A stretch of 64,000 bases of DNA, taken from assembly GCA_016710325.1 (NCBI GenBank), contig JADJXK010000001.1, positions 124,001 through 188,000 on the forward strand, read 5' to 3'. Made by a program: the position numbers and the translations under genes. The notes below the pieces were generated by a model. It was given only the letters and a program-made list of their open reading frames with translations. It was not told where the DNA came from and did no database searches. The DNA is from Candidatus Leptofilum proximum (lineage in GTDB: Bacteria; Chloroflexota; Anaerolineae; Promineifilales; Promineifilaceae). This document shows positions 8,380-15,697 of the stretch, one piece after another (the stretch's first letter is position 1; the number at the start of each line of letters is the position of its first letter).

Positions 8380-9378
8380 ACTGCGGAAGACAGAGCGCAG
8401 GTTGGGTACCAGGTCTGCGGCCGTATTAAATTTTTCCCGAACGTTGAACAACAAATAAAGACCCGCTTCACGGGGCGAGGCGTGTTTGGCGCTGGCCAGG
8501 CGCAGCTGCTGCCGGTTTACCACTGTGTAGCCGCCCTTGACGTCGATGTGCCCGGTGATCAGCACTGACTGAGGCACAAAGTCGGTGGACAGTGCCTGGA
8601 GCAGCGTGGTAAGCAGCACCTGGTAGCTGCTGCTGCCGTACTCTTTTTCGTTGCGGGTGAAGACGGCGGGCCAGAGCAGCTCAAAATCTTCATCGGAGGT
8701 GGCCAGGGTGCCTACCAGGAAGTCGTCGTAGCGGGGGTCATCCAGGCCGGTGACGGCGAACCATTTGCGGACCATGTCGTTGTAGGTGTGGCCGTGCATT
8801 TTGCGCATAGCCCGGATGAGCGACGGCCGTTCCTCAGGCGTAATTTGGGCACGGGTACGGGCCAAAACCTGTTGATGCGAGAAGTTGAACAGCCGCTCCA
8901 GCGCATTCGTTTCCCCCAGGGCGGTGCTGGCCCCAGCGTGACAAATCGAAACGCCGCCTGGGGTGCGGATGTAAAACGGCAGGCTGTCGAAAAAGGCAAC
9001 AATTTCCGGCCGGTGGCTGTTCATGGCGAACTCGAAGCGGGGGGTGAACATCTCATCCCCCTTTTGCAGGGTGATGCTGTAGATGTGTGGCAGTTCATGG
9101 TTGCCCAACACGTAGATCAGGCTGTCGCCCAGCTCTTGTTTCAGCCGCATGATGTCCAGCACAATTTCCACCGATTTGTCTTGCTCGGCGGGCAGGCTGG
9201 CGTGGATCATGTCGCCATCGAGAATGAGGAGATCAGCCTGGCCCAGGGCGCGCAGCTGGAAGAAGGTGTCGCGGTACCGCTGGTAGGCGTCCCAATCTCC
9301 GTGAAGATCGGTCACGACCATGGCCTGACCTTCCTGTAAATTTACAACTCGCTGCCAACGGCTGGTTCCTTCGCTCAA
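8377..9378 (-). CDS. Calcineurin-like metallophosphoesterase
   Basis: Protein of 333 residues of the PPP/metallophosphoesterase superfamily. The metal-binding motifs are in order: DLHGDWD (residues 24-30), LDGDMIH (53-59), LGNHE (91-95), then a CHAG motif near 145 and a GHID motif near 273. Likely a cytoplasmic Ser/Thr phosphatase or nucleotide phosphatase. It reads from TTG, supported by GGGAG upstream. Its position tail to tail with the Ser/Thr kinase makes an opposing kinase/phosphatase pair possible, but nothing in the sequence proves it. Confidence 0.87.
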   Translation of the reverse strand: MSEGTSRWQRVVNLQEGQAMVVTDLHGDWDAYQRYRDTFFQLRALGQADLLILDGDMIHASLPAEQDKSVEIVLDIMRLKQELGDSLIYVLGNHELPHIYSITLQKGDEMFTPRFEFAMNSHRPEIVAFFDSLPFYIRTPGGVSICHAGASTALGETNALERLFNFSHQQVLARTRAQITPEERPSLIRAMRKMHGHTYNDMVRKWFAVTGLDDPRYDDFLVGTLATSDEDFELLWPAVFTRNEKEYGSSSYQVLLTTLLQALSTDFVPQSVLITGHIDVKGGYTVVNRQQLRLASAKHASPREAGLYLLFNVREKFNTAADLVPNLRSVFRS

Positions 9379-9433
9379 TACCTACTCCCTTTGCTGGTCT
9401 GCCGATTTTAACACAACTTGGACATATGATGCG

Positions 9434-9715
9434 TTACTGGTGGCGCTTTTTCAGCTCGGTGCGGATGTCGTCCCAGCTGAGATCGCGGGAAACCAGTAGT
9501 ACCATGAGATGATAGATGAGATCGGCCGTTTCTTCTATCACACGTTGGTCGCCCTGACCTTTGGCCGCCAATATGATTTCTACCGCCTCTTCGCCGATCT
9601 TTTTCACGATTTCATCTTCACCGGCGGTGAGCAGGCTGGCGGTGTAGCTGTTGGGTATTGGGTTGCTTTTGCGTTCGCGCAGGGTGGCGAACAGTTCATC
9701 GATAAAGTCGTTCAT
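9434..9715 (-). CDS. hisE: Phosphoribosyl-ATP pyrophosphatase
   Basis: Second step of histidine synthesis: hydrolyses phosphoribosyl-ATP to phosphoribosyl-AMP and pyrophosphate. A 93-residue all-helical MazG-like protein with the metal-binding pattern KKIGEEAVEIILAAK (39-53) and EETADLIYHL (61-70). Length is normal for the free-standing enzyme. It is the last gene of the his operon, 74 bases after hisI, and the gap holds a repeat with CACAGAG words. In many bacteria hisI and hisE are fused; here they are separate. Confidence 0.95.
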   Translation of the reverse strand: MNDFIDELFATLRERKSNPIPNSYTASLLTAGEDEIVKKIGEEAVEIILAAKGQGDQRVIEETADLIYHLMVLLVSRDLSWDDIRTELKKRHQ

Positions 9716-9734
9716 AACGTTACTCTCTAGATTA

Positions 9735-9812
9735 AAAAGCGGAACACAGAGTTACACGGAGGAGGCACAGAGATACACAGAGAATAATCTTAATCTCCAA
9801 TCTCCAATCTCC
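9735..9812. repeat. CACAGAG and AATCTCC repeats between hisI and hisE
   Basis: Words of the form CACAGAGTTACACGGAGG and CACAGAGATACACAGAG are followed by three AATCTCC heptamers. The heptamer part runs into hisI and supplies its last codons (RLEIGD) and stop. Confidence 0.6.
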
Positions 9813-10116
9813 CAAAAAAGCAGCTCTCGGCGCCGGTGTGGCAGGCGGGGCCAGCGGGGTCTACTTGCAGCAGCAGGGTGTCACCGTCGCAGTCCACGCG
9901 GATTTCGGTGACGCGCTGGATGTTGCCGGAGGTACCGCCTTTGTGCCACAGCTCCTGGCGGCTGCGGCTCCAAAAGTGGGCCTCGCCGGTTTGCCGCGTC
10001 AATTCCAGCGCCTCGGCGTTCATCCAGGCCACCATGAGGATTTCGCGGGTGGTGTGGTGTTGGAGAACGGCCGTAATCAACCCCTTCTCATCAAATTTCA
10101 AATTTTCTAATGACAT
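9790..10116 (-). CDS. hisI: Phosphoribosyl-AMP cyclohydrolase
   Basis: Third step of histidine synthesis: opens the purine ring of phosphoribosyl-AMP. 108 residues. Conserved motifs are VAWMNAEAL (28-36), FWSRSRQELWHKGGTSGN (48-65), VDCDGDTLL (74-82) and the Zn/Mg-binding CHTG followed by SCF (92-99). The C-terminal residues after FF, GRLEIGD, are encoded by AATCTCC heptamer repeat, so the original 3' end seems to have been replaced by repeat DNA without loss of the catalytic core. Minus-strand his operon member. Confidence 0.95.
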   Translation of the reverse strand: MSLENLKFDEKGLITAVLQHHTTREILMVAWMNAEALELTRQTGEAHFWSRSRQELWHKGGTSGNIQRVTEIRVDCDGDTLLLQVDPAGPACHTGAESCFFGRLEIGD

Positions 10117-10127
10117 ACTGTTTCTGA

Positions 10128-10197
10128 GTGCGGTAAACGGTAATCAGTAATCGGTAATCGGTTTACTGCTCACTGATTACCGATTACTGATTACCGT
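10128..10197. repeat. GGTAATC heptamer hairpin between hisF and hisI
   Basis: AACGGTAATCAGTAATCGG-like words (10137-10162) and their complement ACTGATTACCGATTACTG (10172-10189) form a long hairpin. It ends inside the hisF stop codon (10191-10193). Confidence 0.8.
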
Positions 10198-11039
10198 CTT
10201 ATTGGAATTCCTTGCTTTGCCAAATACTCTTTCACTTCGGCGATGGTGAGCTGTTTGTAATGGAAGAGTGAGGCGGCCAGGGCGGCATCGGCGTTGCCCT
10301 CCGTCAACGCTTGGGCGAAGTGTTGCAGCGTGCCTGCACCGCCGGAGGCGATGACGGGGATGTTGACCGCGTCGGCAATGGCGCGGGTGAGTTCGATGTC
10401 GTACCCCTCCTGCGTGCCGTCGCCGTCCATGCTGGTGAGCAAAATTTCGCCCGCGCCGCGCCGCTCGGCCTCTTTGGCCCATTCGACGGCGTCCAGCCCG
10501 GTGGGGGTGCGGCCGCCGCTGATGTATACCTCCCATTTTGGATTTGTGAATTGTGAATTGTGAATTATGAATTGTGAACCGGTTAACTGTTCACTGACAA
10601 CCGATGACCGTTTACCGACCACCGATGACGGATCACCGACCCGCCGTGCATCAATCGCCACTACAATCGCCTGGCTGCCAAACGCCTCAGCACCCTGGCT
10701 GATGATCTCCGGGTTGCGGATGGCGGCGGAGTTGACGCTGATTTTGTCGGCCCCGGCGCGCAGGATGCCGCGCATGTCATCCACGGTGCGGATGCCGCCG
10801 CCGATGGTGAAGGGGATAAACACCTGCTCGGCTACGGCGCGGGCCAGCGCCATGACGGTGCTGCGCGCTTCGTGGGTGGCGGTGATGTCCAGGAAGACAA
10901 GTTCATCGGCACCGGCTTCGTCGTACAGCCTGGCCTGCTCAACGGGATCGCCCGCGTCGCGCAGCTCCACAAAGTTGATGCCTTTGACAACACGGCCGTC
11001 TTTCACGTCTAAACAAGGAATGATGCGTTTGGCTAACAT
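10191..11039 (-). CDS. hisF: Imidazole glycerol phosphate synthase cyclase subunit, with repeat-encoded insertion
   Basis: Cyclase half of IGP synthase; uses ammonia from HisH to make IGP and AICAR. The TIM barrel has N-terminal RIIPCLDVKDGRVVKG, the first catalytic Asp in CLDVKDGR, FIPFTIGGGIR, SVNSAA, VVAIDARR and GEILLTSMDGDGT, the last with the second catalytic Asp. It is 282 residues against a usual 250-255. The excess is about 31 residues between IDARRVGD and WEVYISGG, and this piece is the translation of repeat DNA at 10545-10640. The core barrel motifs on both sides are intact, so the gene is probably functional. The stop lies in another repeat. Confidence 0.95.
   Translation of the reverse strand: MLAKRIIPCLDVKDGRVVKGINFVELRDAGDPVEQARLYDEAGADELVFLDITATHEARSTVMALARAVAEQVFIPFTIGGGIRTVDDMRGILRAGADKISVNSAAIRNPEIISQGAEAFGSQAIVVAIDARRVGDPSSVVGKRSSVVSEQLTGSQFIIHNSQFTNPKWEVYISGGRTPTGLDAVEWAKEAERRGAGEILLTSMDGDGTQEGYDIELTRAIADAVNIPVIASGGAGTLQHFAQALTEGNADAALAASLFHYKQLTIAEVKEYLAKQGIPIRR
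10545..10640. repeat. Repeat element inserted in frame inside hisF
   Basis: GTGAATT heptamers (10545-10578) are followed by ACCGATGACCG and TTTACCGACC-like words, the same classes that fill the gaps between his genes. The stretch reads without a stop in the hisF frame, and its product corresponds to the extra residues of this HisF. Confidence 0.85.
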
Positions 11040-11061
11040 GGAAGTTCCTAGACTACCAGAC

Positions 11062-11130
11062 TGTCATGCCCGCGAAAGCGGGCATCCATTTGGGCTGGGG
11101 GGATAGATTCCCGCATTCGCGAGAATGACA
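11062..11130. repeat. TGTCATGCCCGCG inverted repeat
   Basis: TGTCAT at 11062 is mirrored by ATGACA at 11125-11130, with CCCGCGAAAGCGGGCAT and a degenerate CCCGCATTCGCGAG between. It lies in the gap between the HAD gene and hisF. A partial relative lies at 17058-17088 near the hisD start. Confidence 0.7.
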
Positions 11131-11150
11131 AATCAGTTCGGGTTCAAAAG

Positions 11151-11825
11151 TCATAGGATTCCGTTCAGCTGGTGCAGCGTTTTGATTTCGTAGGTGACGG
11201 GCAAATCGGTGGTTTGGCCGTTGGGATTAAACCAGCAGGTGTCGATACCGTAGTTAATCCCGCCGATGATGTCCGACGAGAGGCTGTCGCCGATGATGAG
11301 CACCTCGTTTTTGGCGGGCTGGTTCATCCGGGCAAAGGCGATGTCAAAAATACCGGCGTCGGGCTTGGCCACGCCGACCTCTTCGGAGATGATGACGGTG
11401 GCAAAGTGGGGCTTCAGGCCGGAGCGCTCCAGTCGAGGGTGCTGCACGTTCGCCAGGCCGTTGGTGATGATGCCGAGCTGGAAACGGCCGTTTAACCCCA
11501 TCACCAGCTCCATCGCCCCATCCATCAGCGGCGCCTGCTGCCCCAGCTGTACCAGGTAGCTGTTGGCAAACAGCTCCGCATCGAAGGTGACGCCCAAATC
11601 GGCGAACAAATCTTGAAAGCGCCCCGTGCGGATGACCTCTGGAGTGATCTCTTTGCGTTCTAACCGCTGCCAGTAACCCTGGTTGATTTCGTGGTAACGC
11701 TGTTTGGCGGCGCCGGGGAAGGGCAGGCCGTGTTGGGCAAAGCTCTGCTCCAGGGCCAGCGTTTCGGTCTGCGCAAAGTCGAGCAGGGTGTTGTCAACGT
11801 CAAAGAGGAGCCATTTGTAAGGCAT
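11151..11825 (-). CDS. HAD-family hydrolase (YjjG-like), possible histidinol-phosphatase
   Basis: 224 residues of the haloacid dehalogenase superfamily. Motif I is LLFDVDNTLLDF (residues 6-17), motif II IITNG (around 117), motif III a Lys in GVAKPDAGIFD and motif IV IIGDSLSSDIIGG. The best family match by eye is YjjG-type 5'-nucleotidase with a helical cap. It lies inside the his operon between hisA and hisF in the same direction. The HisB here is only the dehydratase and no HisN/HisJ-type phosphatase is seen, so this gene is a reasonable candidate for histidinol-phosphate phosphatase. That role is inference from context; a house-cleaning nucleotidase is the alternative. Confidence 0.85.
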   Translation of the reverse strand: MPYKWLLFDVDNTLLDFAQTETLALEQSFAQHGLPFPGAAKQRYHEINQGYWQRLERKEITPEVIRTGRFQDLFADLGVTFDAELFANSYLVQLGQQAPLMDGAMELVMGLNGRFQLGIITNGLANVQHPRLERSGLKPHFATVIISEEVGVAKPDAGIFDIAFARMNQPAKNEVLIIGDSLSSDIIGGINYGIDTCWFNPNGQTTDLPVTYEIKTLHQLNGIL

Positions 11826-11845
11826 GGTTGGGTGCTCCTTTGGTG

Positions 11846-11904
11846 GAGATTAGAGATTGGAGATTGGAGATTCGCTCAATCTCCAATCTCCAATCTCTAA
11901 TCTC
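11846..11904. repeat. Perfect 27-base AATCTCC heptamer hairpin
   Basis: Left arm 11846-11872 and right arm 11878-11904 are exact reverse complements, with loop CGCTC. Each arm is nearly four tandem heptamers (AATCTCC or AATCTCT). It is located between hisA and the HAD gene; the hisA stop is ten bases away. Confidence 0.9.
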
Positions 11905-11913
11905 TTTAAAAGT

Positions 11914-12666
11914 CTAAGATGGTGTAACGAGATTCAGCGCTTCTTCCAGGTCCATGCTGCCATCGTAAATGGCCCGCCCGGTAATGACGCCCACCAGGCC
12001 GTGTTCGGCCTGCGCGTAACAGCGTTCGATATCCTCCAGCGTCGATACGCCGCCGGAGGCGATGACCTGCAGGCCGGTGACCTGGCTGAGCTGCACCGTG
12101 GCTTGCACATTAACGCCGCCCAACACGCCATCCCGGCCAATGTCGGTGTAGATGACGGTGCGCACGCCGCAGGCGCGCATCTCTTTGCCCAGGTCGACGG
12201 GGTTAACGGCCGTATCCTTCATCCAGCCGCGTGTTTTGACACGGCCGTTCCAGGCGTCGATGCCCACGGCAATCTTCTCCTTGCCAAACTGAGTAATGGC
12301 TTCACTGACCAGGGCGGGATTTTCGATGGCTACCGTGCCCAGAATGACGCGGCTGGCCCCGGCGTCGAGCGCACGCGAGATGTCGGCCATGGTGCGGACG
12401 CCGCCGCCAAACTGGACTTTGGCTCCCAGCTTGGTCAGCGCGGGCAGGGCGGCCCAGTTGGCTGCCCCGGCTTCGTCAAACGCGCCATCCAGGTTGACCA
12501 CATGCAGCCACTTGGCGCCAGCCCGCAGCCAACGCCGGGCCATTTTGGCCGGATCGGTGCCAAACACGGTTTCTCTTTCAGGATCGCCCTGCTCCAGCCG
12601 TACCACACGGCCGCTGCGTAAATCAATGGCGGGGAAAATGGTGAACTTACTCAACAGGTACCTCAT
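11914..12666 (-). CDS. hisA: Phosphoribosylformimino-AICAR ribotide isomerase
   Basis: Fourth step of the pathway, the Amadori rearrangement of ProFAR to PRFAR. TIM barrel of 250 residues with FTIFPAIDLRSGRVVRL at the N terminus (catalytic Asp in AIDLR), VQFGGGVRT, VILGTVAIEN, GIDAWNGRV and VIYTDIGRDG (second catalytic Asp), then VIASGGVSTLED. The Met at 12666 (MRYLLSKF) is preferred to the upstream one because it follows the hisH stop by seven bases and fits the normal length. No repeat-encoded insertion is seen, unlike hisF, hisH and hisC. Confidence 0.95.
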   Translation of the reverse strand: MRYLLSKFTIFPAIDLRSGRVVRLEQGDPERETVFGTDPAKMARRWLRAGAKWLHVVNLDGAFDEAGAANWAALPALTKLGAKVQFGGGVRTMADISRALDAGASRVILGTVAIENPALVSEAITQFGKEKIAVGIDAWNGRVKTRGWMKDTAVNPVDLGKEMRACGVRTVIYTDIGRDGVLGGVNVQATVQLSQVTGLQVIASGGVSTLEDIERCYAQAEHGLVGVITGRAIYDGSMDLEEALNLVTPS

Positions 12667-12673
12667 TACCCAA

Positions 12674-13357
12674 CTACGTTTTTTCAACGAAATTTTTCAG
12701 AATCTTTAGCCCGACGCTTTGGCTTTTTTCGGGGTGGAACTGCAAGCCATAAATATTATCTTGGGCCACGACAGATGCAAATGGGAAACCATAGTCAGTC
12801 CAGGCGAGAACGGCCGTTGCCTCCTCGGGATCGCAGTAATACGAATGCACAAAATAGGCATAATCTCCTGTCTGGACACCGTCCAGCAAGGGATTTTTCC
12901 AGGCAGGCTCCAGCTGGTTCCAGCCCATGTGGGGAACTTTTAAATGGTTAATGGTTAATTGTGAATGGTTAACGGTTAATTGATCCGCTTCATTAACCAT
13001 TAACCGTTTACCATTAACCATTTCTGGGAACCGCACCACTTTTCCTGCCAATAAATTTAGCCCCTGGTGCACGCCCATCTCGTGGCCTTCGCTAAACATG
13101 AGCTGCATGCCCACGCAAATGCCCAGGAAAGGCACGCCGCGCTGGACGGCCTCGTGAATGGCTTCGGGCAGGTTGTGGCGGCGCAAGCCGTCCATGCCGG
13201 AGCCAAACGCGCCGACGCCGGGCAGTACCAGCTTGCTGGCACGCCGCACGGCCTCCGGGTCGTCGGTCAGCTGCACCTCAGCGCCAATGTATTCAAACGC
13301 CTTCTGCGCGGAGCGTATATTGCTCGCGCCGTAGTCGATCATGGTGATGGTGTTCAT
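12674..13357 (-). CDS. hisH: Imidazole glycerol phosphate synthase glutaminase subunit, with repeat-encoded insertion
   Basis: Class I glutamine amidotransferase that feeds ammonia to HisF. 227 residues; the usual length is about 200. The oxyanion/PGVG region LVLPGVGAFGSGM, nucleophile motif LGICVGMQLM (catalytic Cys near residue 80) and C-terminal His-Glu dyad GLQFHPEKS are present. The extra length is about 27 residues between VVRFPE and LKVPHMGWN, rich in Asn/Val/Leu, translated from the palindrome at 12942-13023. The insertion falls in a loop between conserved blocks, so activity may be kept. Confidence 0.95.
   Translation of the reverse strand: MNTITMIDYGASNIRSAQKAFEYIGAEVQLTDDPEAVRRASKLVLPGVGAFGSGMDGLRRHNLPEAIHEAVQRGVPFLGICVGMQLMFSEGHEMGVHQGLNLLAGKVVRFPEMVNGKRLMVNEADQLTVNHSQLTINHLKVPHMGWNQLEPAWKNPLLDGVQTGDYAYFVHSYYCDPEEATAVLAWTDYGFPFASVVAQDNIYGLQFHPEKSQSVGLKILKNFVEKT
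12942..13023. repeat. GGTTAAT heptamer palindrome inserted in frame in hisH
   Basis: AAATGGTTAATGGTTAA (12942-12958) with further GGTTAAC/GGTTAAT heptamers is mirrored by AACCATTAACC words ending ACCATTAACCATTT at 13023. It is 82 bases long with no stop in the hisH frame, and accounts for the extra residues of this HisH. Confidence 0.88.
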
Positions 13358-13365
13358 GTTTCGGT

Positions 13366-13445
13366 TATCTGTTATCGGTAAACCGTAATCGGTGATCCGT
13401 AATCAGTAAACCGATTACGGTTCACGGATTACCGATTACCGGTCA
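13366..13445. repeat. GGTAATC heptamer hairpin between hisB and hisH
   Basis: TCGGTAAACCGTAATCGG-type words on the left, ACCGATTACGG and ACGGATTACCGATTACCGG on the right, make a long imperfect hairpin. It reaches the TGA stop of hisB (13443-13445). Confidence 0.82.
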
Positions 13446-14036
13446 CTCCGTGAGCGTTCCTTTGGTCGAGGCCACATCCAACCGCCGGGGGTCGAGGGTT
13501 ACGGCCGTTGCCAACGCCCGGGCAAATGCTTTAAACAATGCTTCTGCCTGGTGGTGGTCATTACGGCCGTATTCCACGCGCGCGTGCAGGTTCATTCGGG
13601 CATGGATGGCTACCGACTCGAAGAAGTGCTCTATCAAATCGGTGGGCATCTGGCCGATGGCGGGGGTGTGCCAGGTGCCGTGAAAGACGGTGTACGGCCG
13701 TCCGCCTAAATCAATGGCCACAAAACCCAGCGCCTCATCCATCGGCACGTAGGCGTGGGCCGTGCGGACGATGCCCTTGCGGTCGCCCAGCGCCTGGTTG
13801 AGCGCCTGCCCCAGCACAATGCCCACGTCCTCAATCGTGTGGTGCGTGTCGATGTGCAGATCGCCGGTAGCCTGCACTGTTAAATCGAACAGGCCGTGGA
13901 CGGAAACGGCCGTTAACATATGGTCAAAAAAGCCCACACCTGTGCTGATTTCGTTTTTGCCAAGGCCGTCTAAGTTGATTGAGAGCGAAATATCAGTTTC
14001 AGAGGTTTTGCGGTGTATTGTTGCTGCTCTTGCCAT
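13443..14036 (-). CDS. hisB: Imidazoleglycerol-phosphate dehydratase
   Basis: Monofunctional IGP dehydratase of 197 residues, with no N-terminal phosphatase domain. Mn-binding motifs are GVGFFDHML (about 34-42), DLHIDTHHTIEDVGI (60-74), RPYTVFHG and the second repeat HFFESVAIHARMNLH with GRNDHHQAEALFKA (about 155-168). The Met at 14036 (MARAATIHRK) is the family start. The upstream extension MEIGDFGHF comes from AATCTCC repeat and is not counted. Because the phosphatase domain is absent, histidinol phosphatase must come from elsewhere. Confidence 0.95.
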   Translation of the reverse strand: MARAATIHRKTSETDISLSINLDGLGKNEISTGVGFFDHMLTAVSVHGLFDLTVQATGDLHIDTHHTIEDVGIVLGQALNQALGDRKGIVRTAHAYVPMDEALGFVAIDLGGRPYTVFHGTWHTPAIGQMPTDLIEHFFESVAIHARMNLHARVEYGRNDHHQAEALFKAFARALATAVTLDPRRLDVASTKGTLTE

Positions 14037-14053
14037 CACTTGAGAGCTTGAAA

Positions 14054-14095
14054 AATGGCCAAAATCTCCAATCTCCAATCTCCAGTCTCCCTATA
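14054..14095. repeat. AATCTCC heptamer run between hisC and hisB
   Basis: AATCTCCAATCTCCAATCTC with degenerate continuation up to the hisC stop (14091-14093). It is one arm only; no complementary arm follows. Confidence 0.65.
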
Positions 14096-15251
14096 ACTCT
14101 TTCAAAGTCATTAAAAGCTTGTCTGTTTCCTCTGGTCGCCCCGCGCTGATGCGGATGCAGTTGTCCAAACCCGGTTTGTTGAAGTAACGCACCAGGATGC
14201 CCGCTTGCTCTAAATCAAGTTTGAGCTGTCGCGCATCGCGGCCATTGACCCGGCATAGTATAAAATTTGATTGGCTGGGGAACGGGTTCAGGTAGCTAAT
14301 TGTACCCAATTCGGTAAAAAGGCGCTCTCTTTCGGCGACCAAAAGCTGCACTTTTTCTTGCAGCCACGCCTGGTCCTCCAGTGAGGCCAGGGCCGCCAGC
14401 GAGGCGGCCACGTTGATGTTGTACGGCTGTTTGATTTTCCACAGCTGCGGCAGCAGCCATTCGGGGAACGCGCCGTATCCCACGCGCAGCCCGGCCAGCC
14501 CGGCCAGCTTGCTAAACGTCCGCAGCACCGCCAGGTTGTCATATTCTAACGTCCAATGAATCCGGCTAGAATTTTGAACCGCAAAGGACGCAGAGAGCGC
14601 AAAGTTTTTTTCTGCTTTATCTTTGCGTTCTTCGCGCTCTTTGCGGTTCAAATCAAAATCGACGTACGCCTCATCGAGCACGACTAGGACGGGCAGTTGT
14701 AGCAGGCGGCGCAGGTCGGCGTCGGGGATGGTGCTGCCGTCGGGGTTGTTGGGGGAGCAAAGGAAGAGGATTTTGGCGGTGGGGTGTTGGGCCACGGCCG
14801 TTTCAATCCCGTCAACATCCAGACTGAAATCTTCGTTACGCCACACCGGCACGTATTGGCCGCTGTTAACGGCCGTACTAAACGGATACATGCCAAACGA
14901 CGGCGGGCAGTCAATCACCACGTCACCCGGCGAGAGCACCACGCGCAGCACCAGGTCGATCAACTCATCGGCGCCCATGCCGGTGAGCAGGCGCGCTTTG
15001 GGCATCTGCACGTAGTTGCTCAGCGCGTCGCGCAGCTGGTTGGATTCCGGGTCGGGGTAGATGTGGAAGAAACGGCCGTTCCTTAACGCCTCCAGCGCCT
15101 TCGGCGACGGTCCATACGGATTCTCATTGGCATCCAGCTTCACAATCTCCTCCGGCGCTCGCCCCAACCGCGCCGACAACACCTCAAACGGCACAATCGG
15201 CACGTAAGGCTCCATCTCAGCAATCTCGGGTCGTACAAACTTGTTCGTCAT
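14091..15251 (-). CDS. hisC: Histidinol-phosphate aminotransferase, with repeat-encoded insertion
   Basis: PLP enzyme that transaminates imidazole acetol phosphate. 386 residues; about 350-360 is usual. Motifs are KLDANENPYGPSP (N-terminal), TGMGADELID, FLCSPNNPDGS, VLDEAYVDFD, the PLP-lysine block LRTFSKLAGLAGLRVGYG and the C-terminal IRISAGRPEETD. The start at 15251 (MTNKFVRPEI) has GAGGAG eight bases ahead; an earlier Met would add residues made of repeat DNA. About 30 charged residues between DEAYVDFD and LEYDNLAVL are translated from the palindrome at 14573-14652, so this insertion lies only about 20 residues before the catalytic lysine segment. Confidence 0.95.
   Translation of the reverse strand: MTNKFVRPEIAEMEPYVPIVPFEVLSARLGRAPEEIVKLDANENPYGPSPKALEALRNGRFFHIYPDPESNQLRDALSNYVQMPKARLLTGMGADELIDLVLRVVLSPGDVVIDCPPSFGMYPFSTAVNSGQYVPVWRNEDFSLDVDGIETAVAQHPTAKILFLCSPNNPDGSTIPDADLRRLLQLPVLVVLDEAYVDFDLNRKEREERKDKAEKNFALSASFAVQNSSRIHWTLEYDNLAVLRTFSKLAGLAGLRVGYGAFPEWLLPQLWKIKQPYNINVAASLAALASLEDQAWLQEKVQLLVAERERLFTELGTISYLNPFPSQSNFILCRVNGRDARQLKLDLEQAGILVRYFNKPGLDNCIRISAGRPEETDKLLMTLKEL
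14573..14652. repeat. GCAAAG palindrome inserted in frame in hisC
   Basis: Left arm 14573-14604 starts TTTGAACCGCAAAGGACGC; right arm 14621-14652 ends CTTTGCGGTTCAAA. The outer 14 bases of the arms are exact complements, and 27 of 32 positions pair overall. The loop is 16 bases. There is no stop in the hisC frame. The arms match those flanking the GxxExxY gene (left 31/32, right 29/32 by eye). Confidence 0.92.
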
Positions 15252-15263
15252 AGTGTCTCCTCT

Positions 15264-15295
15264 TTTGAACCGCAAAGGACGCTGAGAGCGCAAAG
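15264..15295 (+). repeat. Left arm of split GCAAAG palindrome (between GxxExxY gene and hisC)
   Basis: Differs from the left arm inside hisC by one base in 32. It begins just upstream of the hisC ribosome site and ends two bases before the GxxExxY stop codon, so the gene fills the place of the loop. Confidence 0.9.
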
Positions 15296-15297
15296 GG

Positions 15298-15678
15298 TTA
15301 AAGGTTTAGGACAACGCGCTTGATGCCAGTTCGCATTAAACGGACGTTAAAATTTAGGATGAGACCAAGTTTGCATTTGGTCAATTTGAGATACGTAATC
15401 GTTTGAGCATCATGGATTGGCATGAGCTTTTCCACTGCTTTCAACTCAACGATAACCGATTGGGCTACCAGAAAATCAAGCCGATACCCACAATCGAGCT
15501 TGATACCTTTGTAAACAACGGGCAACGGTTTCTGCCGCTCAAACTGGATACCGCGCAGCGTAAATTCATGAGCCAGGCATTCTTCATAAGCTGACTCCAA
15601 CAGCCCTGGACCCAACTGTCGATGAACTTCAATCGCGGCACCAATAATTTCCTTCGATATTGGATTCTCATTCCCCAT
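15298..15678 (-). CDS. GxxExxY protein (PD-(D/E)XK-like, function unknown)
   Basis: 126-residue member of the GxxExxY family (PDDEXK_3). The namesake motif is in GPGLLESAYEECL (residues 23-35). The nuclease-like core is YRLDFLVAQSVIVELKAVEKL, split here as YRLDFLV and VIVELKAVE, with Asp/Glu/Lys in the right order for a PD-(D/E)XK fold. It has its own strong ribosome site AGGAGGG (15687-15693). It is not a histidine enzyme, yet it lies in the his operon, exactly between two arms of a palindrome that also occurs empty in hisC. This suggests it arrived as part of a repeat element. Function is unknown; a nuclease role in spreading the repeat is only a hypothesis. Confidence 0.92.
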   Translation of the reverse strand: MGNENPISKEIIGAAIEVHRQLGPGLLESAYEECLAHEFTLRGIQFERQKPLPVVYKGIKLDCGYRLDFLVAQSVIVELKAVEKLMPIHDAQTITYLKLTKCKLGLILNFNVRLMRTGIKRVVLNL

Positions 15679-15697
15679 CTTCTTTTCCCTCCTAAAT

